Positions 5,615 to 9,626 of a DNA stretch of 9,626 nt are shown one piece after another. The DNA comes from Flavimaricola sp. (GTDB lineage: Bacteria; Pseudomonadota; Alphaproteobacteria; Rhodobacterales; Rhodobacteraceae). The notes beneath the pieces are model-generated. The model had not been told where the DNA came from. It saw only the letters and a program-made list of their open reading frames with translations, and ran no database searches. The DNA lies in the NCBI GenBank assembly GCA_023300365.1, contig JALZWD010000196.1, forward strand, positions 1-9,626, written 5' to 3'. A program made the position numbers and the translations under genes. Positions within the stretch are counted from its first letter, which is position 1, and each line of letters opens with the position of its first letter.

Positions 5615-6430
5615 TCAAAGCATGGCGTTGGGGCGCCCAAAATAATATCCCTGCATGCAATCAATCCCAAGCTGGGCGACAATCGCGGCCTCTTCGGCGG
5701 TCTCGACCCCTTCCGAAACGGTAAACATCTCAAACTGATGCGCCACCGTATTAAGCGCCTCGGCCAAGACCTGATTGTCAGGATTGGTGTCGATGTTGCG
5801 GATGTATTGTTTGTCTATCTTGGCCAAATCAAACATAAAATCCTTGAGCAGGGCAAAGGCCACATGCCCCGACCCAAAATGATCAAGCGAGAACGTCACC
5901 CCATATGGCTGCAGCTCTTCCATAAACCGAATGACGATCTCGGGCAAAAGCATCGCGCTGTCTTCACTGATCTCAAGGATCAACCGATGGCCCAGCCCTT
6001 CGGTTGCACGCAACGCCCCAAACAAGACCGTCCGCCACTTCCAATCCGCCAAAGATCGTGCCGACATATTGATCGCCAACCTCAGATTCGGCGTATCACG
6101 CAGCTTCTCCAACCCCATTTGCATACTGCAACAATCGATTTCGCGGCCCAATTCCGAATCTGCCACTGCCGGAAAAAATAGACGTGCCGGCAACAATCGC
6201 CCGGCATCATCCAACAATCTGATCCAGGTTTCGTAAAACGACACTTGGCCGGGGTTATGGGCCAAAACAATCGGTTGAAACGCCAATTGCGCCCGCCCCT
6301 TGGCCAAGGCATCCCGCACCATGCCATCAACATCCTGCTCTTGGGCCTGCAACATCGCATCAAACGGGCTTTGCGGGCCGCTCGGCACAGTATCCTCAGA
6401 ATTTTGATCTAATCCACGCATATCCGACAC
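5615..6430 (-). CDS. Degenerate EAL-domain protein (cyclic-di-GMP related)
   Basis: A 271-residue stand-alone EAL domain (about 40-268) with a short polar N-terminus, no membrane segment and no visible sensor or GGDEF domain. EAL proteins hydrolyse or bind cyclic di-GMP. The signature EAL is replaced by ETW (E67-W69), keeping E67 and R71. N121, E153 (LEISE), D183, K204, E240 (SEGVET) and Q260 (QGYYFG) are present. However, the usual DDFGTG is D183-H184-F-G-S-G, so the second metal-site aspartate is histidine. Activity may therefore be weak or lost, leaving a binding or regulatory role. The likely start is GTG at 6430 with AGGA seven bases upstream; ATG at 6421 is the alternative. It is divergent from tag, and phaA lies downstream on the same strand. 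Confidence 0.85.
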   Translation of the reverse strand: MSDMRGLDQNSEDTVPSGPQSPFDAMLQAQEQDVDGMVRDALAKGRAQLAFQPIVLAHNPGQVSFYETWIRLLDDAGRLLPARLFFPAVADSELGREIDCCSMQMGLEKLRDTPNLRLAINMSARSLADWKWRTVLFGALRATEGLGHRLILEISEDSAMLLPEIVIRFMEELQPYGVTFSLDHFGSGHVAFALLKDFMFDLAKIDKQYIRNIDTNPDNQVLAEALNTVAHQFEMFTVSEGVETAEEAAIVAQLGIDCMQGYYFGRPNAML

Positions 6431-6493
6431 CCATCATTCCTAGGGCTCCGTCATCGGCCAAAGCGGATAAACTTGCGTAAAGGATCGCAATTT

Positions 6494-6516
6494 GAAATGA
6501 ATTAAGCGTTCATTTC
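6494..6516. promoter_or_regulatory. 8-base inverted repeat upstream of tag
   Basis: GAAATGAA at 6494-6501 and TTCATTTC at 6509-6516 are perfect inverse complements with a 7-base centre. The repeat ends 17 bases before the tag ATG and just before its ribosome binding site (AGAGG, 6521-6525). A weak promoter fit (TTGCGT at 6473-6478, ATGAAT at 6497-6502, 18-base spacer) would place it over the -10. An operator or a leader hairpin are both possible. Confidence 0.45.
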
Positions 6517-6533
6517 GGACAGAGGCAAAAACG

Positions 6534-7100
6534 ATGGAACGTTGCGGCTGGGCCGGATCCGAACCGATTTACGTCAGCTACCACGACACCGACTGGGGCG
6601 TCCCCGAACACGACAGCCGCGCCCTTTGGGAAAAACTGATCCTTGATGGATTTCAAGCCGGACTGTCTTGGATCACGATCTTGAAAAAGCGTGACAACTT
6701 CCGCACAGCCTTCGAGGGCTTTGACCCCCACGTCATCGCCACATGGGGCGACGCCGAGGTTGGGCGCCTTGTCCAAGACGCAGGCATCATCCGCCACCGC
6801 GGCAAAATCGAGGCCACGATTTCAAATGCCCAAGCCTATGTGACCCTCACCCAAGATCAAACTTTCGCTGACTTCTGCTGGGGCTATGTCGGCGGCACCC
6901 CGTTGCAAAATCGCTGGACCAGCTTGGCCGAGGTGCCCGCCGAAACTGACCTCTCAAAACAAGTGTCACGTGATCTGAAAAAGGCGGGCTTCAAATTCTG
7001 CGGCCCTACAATCGTCTATGCATGGATGCAGGCTTGCGGCTTAATCAACGATCATTTGATCACATGCCCACGCCACGCCGATTGCGCCAAATTGGCCTAA
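6534..7100 (+). CDS. tag: DNA-3-methyladenine glycosylase I
   Basis: Removes 3-methyladenine from alkylated DNA as the first step of base excision repair. The 188 residues match E. coli Tag in length and motifs: MERCGW at the start, YHDTDWGVPE (16-25), FQAGLSWITILKKR (40-53), RLVQDAGIIRHRGKI (78-92), GFKFCGPTI (152-160) and MQACGLINDH (165-174). The zinc-snap ligands C4, H17, H174 and C178 are all present. Position 38, glutamate in E. coli Tag as I recall it, is aspartate here. AGAGG precedes the ATG by 8 bases. The gene is divergent from the EAL gene, and its stop overlaps that of moaE tail to tail by 4 bases, so no separate terminator fits between them. Confidence 0.95.
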   Translation: MERCGWAGSEPIYVSYHDTDWGVPEHDSRALWEKLILDGFQAGLSWITILKKRDNFRTAFEGFDPHVIATWGDAEVGRLVQDAGIIRHRGKIEATISNAQAYVTLTQDQTFADFCWGYVGGTPLQNRWTSLAEVPAETDLSKQVSRDLKKAGFKFCGPTIVYAWMQACGLINDHLITCPRHADCAKLA

Positions 7101-7543
7101 GACGTCCAACGCCCCAACGCCGCCTCATCCGCGTCACGCGCGGCCACCCATTCGGCCCCATGCGACGTGATCTCTTTTTTCCAAAATGGTGCGCGTGATT
7201 TCAGATAATCCATCAAAAATTCCGCCGCCGCAAAGGCATCGCCCCGGTGCCGCGCCGCCGTGGCCACCATCATAATCGGCGCCCCCACGGCCAAATCCCC
7301 ATAACGGTGGATCACCAGCGCATCCGCCAAATGCCACCGCGCCACAGCCTCGCCCGCAATCGCGGCCAACGCCTTCTCGGTCATGCCCGGATAATGCTCG
7401 ACCTGCATATGCCGCAAACCGCCCTCGCGGTCGCGCACAATGCCACTAAAGCTGACCACGGCCCCCGCCCCATCCACACGGGTGGTAAACGCATTCAACT
7501 CCGCGCCCGCATCAAACGCGGCCTCTTGCACACGAACCTGCAT
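7097..7543 (-). CDS. moaE: Molybdopterin synthase large (catalytic) subunit
   Basis: MoaE and thiocarboxylated MoaD convert cyclic pyranopterin monophosphate to molybdopterin. Family motifs are FSGIVRD (about residue 32 onward), VEHYPGMTEKAL, IHRYGDLAVGAP, HRGDAFAAAEFLMDYLK and SRAPFWKKE, which carries the catalytic lysine. With the ATG at 7543 the protein has 148 residues, the usual size. I prefer this ATG because it overlaps the moaD stop as TGATG; an in-frame GTG just upstream (7546) is possible, and a G-run provides the ribosome binding site. It is last in the pgsA-moaD-moaE run. Confidence 0.94.
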   Translation of the reverse strand: MQVRVQEAAFDAGAELNAFTTRVDGAGAVVSFSGIVRDREGGLRHMQVEHYPGMTEKALAAIAGEAVARWHLADALVIHRYGDLAVGAPIMMVATAARHRGDAFAAAEFLMDYLKSRAPFWKKEITSHGAEWVAARDADEAALGRWTS

Positions 7544-7788
7544 CACCCCCCCGTCATTGGCGGAAAAAACGCCACCTCACGCACGCCGGCTAAGGGGGCG
7601 TCAAACGTCGCCAATTCTTGATCAAGCGCCACACGCAGAGCCGACACATCCTCAAACGCCACCGCATAGCGTTCCTCGCGAGCCCGCAATTCATCCACCA
7701 AATCCGCCACCGTCACAGCACGCGTCTCAACCACCTCGCGCGGCAGGCCGATCCGCTCACGCACCCAAGCAAAATAAATCACATCCAT
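7543..7788 (-). CDS. moaD: Molybdopterin synthase small, sulfur-carrier subunit
   Basis: A ubiquitin-fold sulfur carrier of 81 residues starting MDVIYFAWVRERIGL and ending FFPPMTGG. The C-terminal GG, where the thiocarboxylate forms, is intact, as is the VAFFPP strand before it. A longer reading frame continues upstream to 7869, but ATG 7788 gives the normal family N-terminus and overlaps the pgsA stop codon as TGATG, with an AAAGGGGG ribosome binding site inside the end of pgsA. The stop in turn overlaps moaE, so the two subunits of one complex are translationally coupled. No other molybdenum cofactor genes are in the window. Confidence 0.93.
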   Translation of the reverse strand: MDVIYFAWVRERIGLPREVVETRAVTVADLVDELRAREERYAVAFEDVSALRVALDQELATFDAPLAGVREVAFFPPMTGG

Positions 7789-8453
7789 CACTTGGCCCCC
7801 TTTAGGTATGGCCGCGACTTGGCGAAATAATCCCACCCCGTCACCAGCGTCAGCACCGTCGCCATCCACAGCAACACAATCCCGATATACCAGCTCCAGA
7901 TCATCCCATTATATTTCCAGATAAGGCCAAGCTCATCAGGCAACTCGCCCGCAAACACTTGATCCACAATCTGCGCATCCATGCCAAACGACTGCATCCC
8001 CAGATAATGCTCAAACGCACCGGTCGAAAACAACACCGCAAGCGCCACCATCTGCAACGTGGTCTTCCACTTGGCCAGGTTCGTCACCTTCAACAAACCC
8101 GCCGTATCCCCAAGGTACTCGCGCAAACCGCTGACAAACACTTCGCGAAACAAAATGAGCGTCGCAGGCAACAATATCCAAGGGTTCATGCCGTTAAATC
8201 CGGTGATCACCAAAAGTGCGATAATCACCATCGCCTTATCGGCAATCGGGTCCAGCATCGCGCCGATCTTGCTCTCTTGCTTCCATGCCCGCGCCAGATA
8301 ACCATCCACAAAATCGGTGATCGCGGCGACAACAAACAACCCCAATGCAAACCAATCCGCATAGGGCCGGGTGAAAAACAAAAACATAATCGCCAACCCC
8401 GGCGCAGCAATCAGGCGCATCACGGTTAGGATATTGGGCAAATTCCAGATCAT
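7788..8453 (-). CDS. pgsA: CDP-diacylglycerol-glycerol-3-phosphate 3-phosphatidyltransferase
   Basis: Integral inner-membrane enzyme that makes phosphatidylglycerophosphate, the precursor of phosphatidylglycerol and cardiolipin. With the start at 8453 it has 221 residues beginning MIWNLPNILTVMRL. The CDP-alcohol phosphotransferase motif is complete: D50-G51-x2-A54-R55-x8-G64-x3-D68-x3-D72. Hydrophobic segments lie at about 10-27, 35-49, 73-87, 92-104, 133-146 and 186-206. The reading frame stays open upstream to 8549, but that 32-residue extension is not family-like and crosses an intergenic repeat. A GGAGGG ribosome binding site lies 14 bases before the ATG, with an ATG-TAG start-stop pair in between. 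It is coupled by TGATG to moaD. Confidence 0.93.
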   Translation of the reverse strand: MIWNLPNILTVMRLIAAPGLAIMFLFFTRPYADWFALGLFVVAAITDFVDGYLARAWKQESKIGAMLDPIADKAMVIIALLVITGFNGMNPWILLPATLILFREVFVSGLREYLGDTAGLLKVTNLAKWKTTLQMVALAVLFSTGAFEHYLGMQSFGMDAQIVDQVFAGELPDELGLIWKYNGMIWSWYIGIVLLWMATVLTLVTGWDYFAKSRPYLKGAK

Positions 8454-8511
8454 ATGGCCTACATAAGCCCTCCCCGCCCCAAGAACCATACGGGAATCAA
8501 AAATCGCCACC

Positions 8512-8553
8512 CCAAGCTTCTTTTGGCCCACCACTCCCGCCGGAGGCATCCCA
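8512..8553 (-). repeat. Rhodobacterales-type CTCCGGCGGGAG intergenic element
   Basis: On the minus strand, GGGATGCCTCCGGCGGGAGT is followed by a GGCCAAAAGAAGC stretch. CTCC and GGAG can form a small stem around GGCG (8534-8545). From memory, a GCCTCCGGCGGGAGTATTT-like sequence followed by an A/G-rich tail recurs between genes throughout Rhodobacterales; this looks like a diverged copy. It lies about 90 bases after the uvrC stop and may act in transcript ending. The assignment is memory-based. Confidence 0.45.
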
Positions 8554-8619
8554 CACGCGCAACCACCCTCACCCCAACCGCGATTGGCTCACACCGGCCA
8601 CAAACGCCAAGAATACTGC

Positions 8620-8634
8620 ACGCGCATCGCGCGT
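8620..8634. other. ACGCGC-ATC-GCGCGT hairpin just after uvrC
   Basis: A perfect 6-base inverted repeat with a 3-base centre, 9 bases downstream of the uvrC stop codon in the minus direction. It could stabilise or end the uvrC transcript; there is no U-run, so a rho-independent terminator is not claimed. The rest of the 190-base uvrC-pgsA spacer holds only the repeat element and the pgsA leader. Confidence 0.35.
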
Positions 8635-8643
8635 TCCTTTGGC

Positions 8644-9626
8644 TCACCCCTTCTCATGAAAATAATCATACACCGTCTGCGCCATATTCGCCGAGATCCC
8701 CTCAACCGCTTTCAAATCCGCGAGGTTCGCGCGCCCCACCGCCTTGGCTGATCCAAAATGCGCCAAAAGCGCCCGCTTGCGTGCGGCCCCAACACCCGGC
8801 ACATCATCAAGCGGCGTCGCCCCCACGGCCTTGGCGCGTTTGGCGCGGTGCGTGCCGATGGCAAAGCGGTGCACCTCATCCCGCATGCGCTGGATGAAAT
8901 ACAAAACCGGATCGTTGTGCCGCAAGGCCATGGGCCGCTGCCCCGTGCGGTAAAACACTTCCTTACCGGCATCCCGGTCCTCGCCCTTGGCCACGCCCAC
9001 CATCGGCACGTCGCCGACGCCAAGTTCGGTCATGATCTCGCGCACCGCACTCACCTGCCCCGCGCCACCGTCGATCAACAACAGGTCCGGCCATGTCCCG
9101 CCCACACGCTCAGGGTCTTCCTTCAACAAACGTTGAAACCGCCGCGTCAAAACCTCTTTCATCATGCCAAAATCATCGCCCGGCGTGATCGTCTCATCTT
9201 TGATGTTAAACTTGCGGTATTGGTTCTTCTCAAACCCTTCGGGCCCCGCCACGATCATCCCGCCCACAGCATTGGTGCCGGAAATATGGCTGTTATCATA
9301 GACCTCAATCCGCTGCGGCACCGTCTCCAGCTCAAACGCCTCGGCCACACCGCGCAGCAGCTTCGCCTGCGTCGCCGTCTCGCTCATTTTCCGCGCAAGG
9401 CTCTCGCGCGCGTTGCGCATCGCCCCCGACACCAGCTCAGCCTTCTCGCCCCGCTGCGGCACGATGATCTCAACCTTGCGCTCGGCCTTTTCGGCCAAGG
9501 CCTGCGCCATCAATTCGGGATCATCCAAACCATGCGACAGCAACACCATCTTGGGCGGTTCGCGGTTGGAATAAAACTGCCCGACAAAGGCCTCCATCAC
9601 GACAAAACCACGCAGATTGGCGATGA
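8644..9626 (-). CDS. uvrC: UvrABC excinuclease subunit C, C-terminal half (5' end outside window)
   Basis: UvrC makes both incisions around bulky DNA lesions during nucleotide excision repair. The 326 visible residues are the C-terminal part of a protein of normally about 600; the frame is open to the right edge, so the internal ATG at 9600 is not the true start. Counting from that methionine, the RNase H-like endonuclease domain shows D102 in YDNSHISG, D177 in LLLIDGGAGQ and H244 in RDEVHRFAIGTHR, the expected catalytic set. The segment FNIKDETITPGDDFGMM is also typical. The tail from about 264 onward (LDDVPGVGAARKRALLAHFGS, then VEGISANMAQ) is the paired helix-hairpin-helix DNA-binding region. 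The N-terminal GIY-YIG domain and UVR motif are not in view. Confidence 0.96.
   Translation of the reverse strand, partial: IANLRGFVVMEAFVGQFYSNREPPKMVLLSHGLDDPELMAQALAEKAERKVEIIVPQRGEKAELVSGAMRNARESLARKMSETATQAKLLRGVAEAFELETVPQRIEVYDNSHISGTNAVGGMIVAGPEGFEKNQYRKFNIKDETITPGDDFGMMKEVLTRRFQRLLKEDPERVGGTWPDLLLIDGGAGQVSAVREIMTELGVGDVPMVGVAKGEDRDAGKEVFYRTGQRPMALRHNDPVLYFIQRMRDEVHRFAIGTHRAKRAKAVGATPLDDVPGVGAARKRALLAHFGSAKAVGRANLADLKAVEGISANMAQTVYDYFHEKG

Noticed and set aside
6494..6516. LexA/SOS box upstream of tag
   Set aside because: The repeat does not fit GTTC-N7-GTTC, the form I know for Rhodobacterales LexA, so SOS control is not claimed.
7789..7869. 27-residue N-terminal extension of MoaD
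   Set aside because: It overlaps the conserved end of pgsA and lacks family similarity; ATG 7788 gives the standard MoaD start with a TGATG junction.
8454..8549. 32-residue N-terminal extension of PgsA
   Set aside because: It crosses the intergenic repeat element and is not like known PgsA N-termini, which begin near MxWNLPNxLT.
8454..8897. 147-residue plus-strand frame across the uvrC-pgsA spacer
   Set aside because: Proline-, histidine- and arginine-rich shadow sequence that runs far into uvrC on the other strand; no ribosome binding site or family match.

Overview
The window reads as an ordinary chromosomal segment of an alphaproteobacterium, most likely of the Rhodobacterales (Roseobacter group). 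The clues are the protein sequences of the polyprenyl synthase, the DUF2007 protein, the YdcH-type protein, the GcvA-like LysR regulator, Tag and PgsA. Gene neighbourhoods such as uvrC-pgsA-moaD-moaE also fit, as does a CTCCGGCGGGAG-type intergenic element that I remember as common in that order. This assignment is by recognition, not by search. I see no tRNA, rRNA, CRISPR array, insertion sequence, prophage or obviously transferred DNA, and no gap longer than 300 bases without a gene.

Layout. Left part (1-2149): a polyprenyl diphosphate synthase gene runs off the left edge on the minus strand. Divergent from it are a DUF2007 gene, an overlapping TrmN6-type methyltransferase gene and, after a 124-base gap, a 54-residue YdcH/DUF465 protein with a very strong ribosome binding site. 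Middle part (2193-3430): a LysR regulator on the minus strand faces a 32-residue basic small protein on the plus strand. The small gene has its own Shine-Dalgarno sequence and ends at a strong rho-independent terminator, which also serves phaB from the other side. Next (3447-5466) come phaB and phaA on the minus strand, transcribed phaA first, making acetoacetyl-CoA and then (R)-3-hydroxybutyryl-CoA for polyhydroxybutyrate. Their 118-base spacer holds two hairpins and a promoter-like element. A degenerate EAL-domain gene (5615-6430) follows, divergent from tag (6534-7100), a 3-methyladenine DNA glycosylase.

Right part (7097-9626): uvrC (N-terminal part outside the window), pgsA, moaD and moaE all read leftward. 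pgsA, moaD and moaE are joined by two TGATG stop/start overlaps. MoaD and MoaE are the two subunits of molybdopterin synthase, PgsA makes phosphatidylglycerophosphate, and UvrC is the excision nuclease.

Most of the window is housekeeping, and I do not see a clear new multi-gene system. The items most worth a second look are the 32-residue gene facing the LysR regulator, the EAL protein with an altered metal-site motif, and several inverted repeats: upstream of phaA, between phaA and phaB, and upstream of tag.
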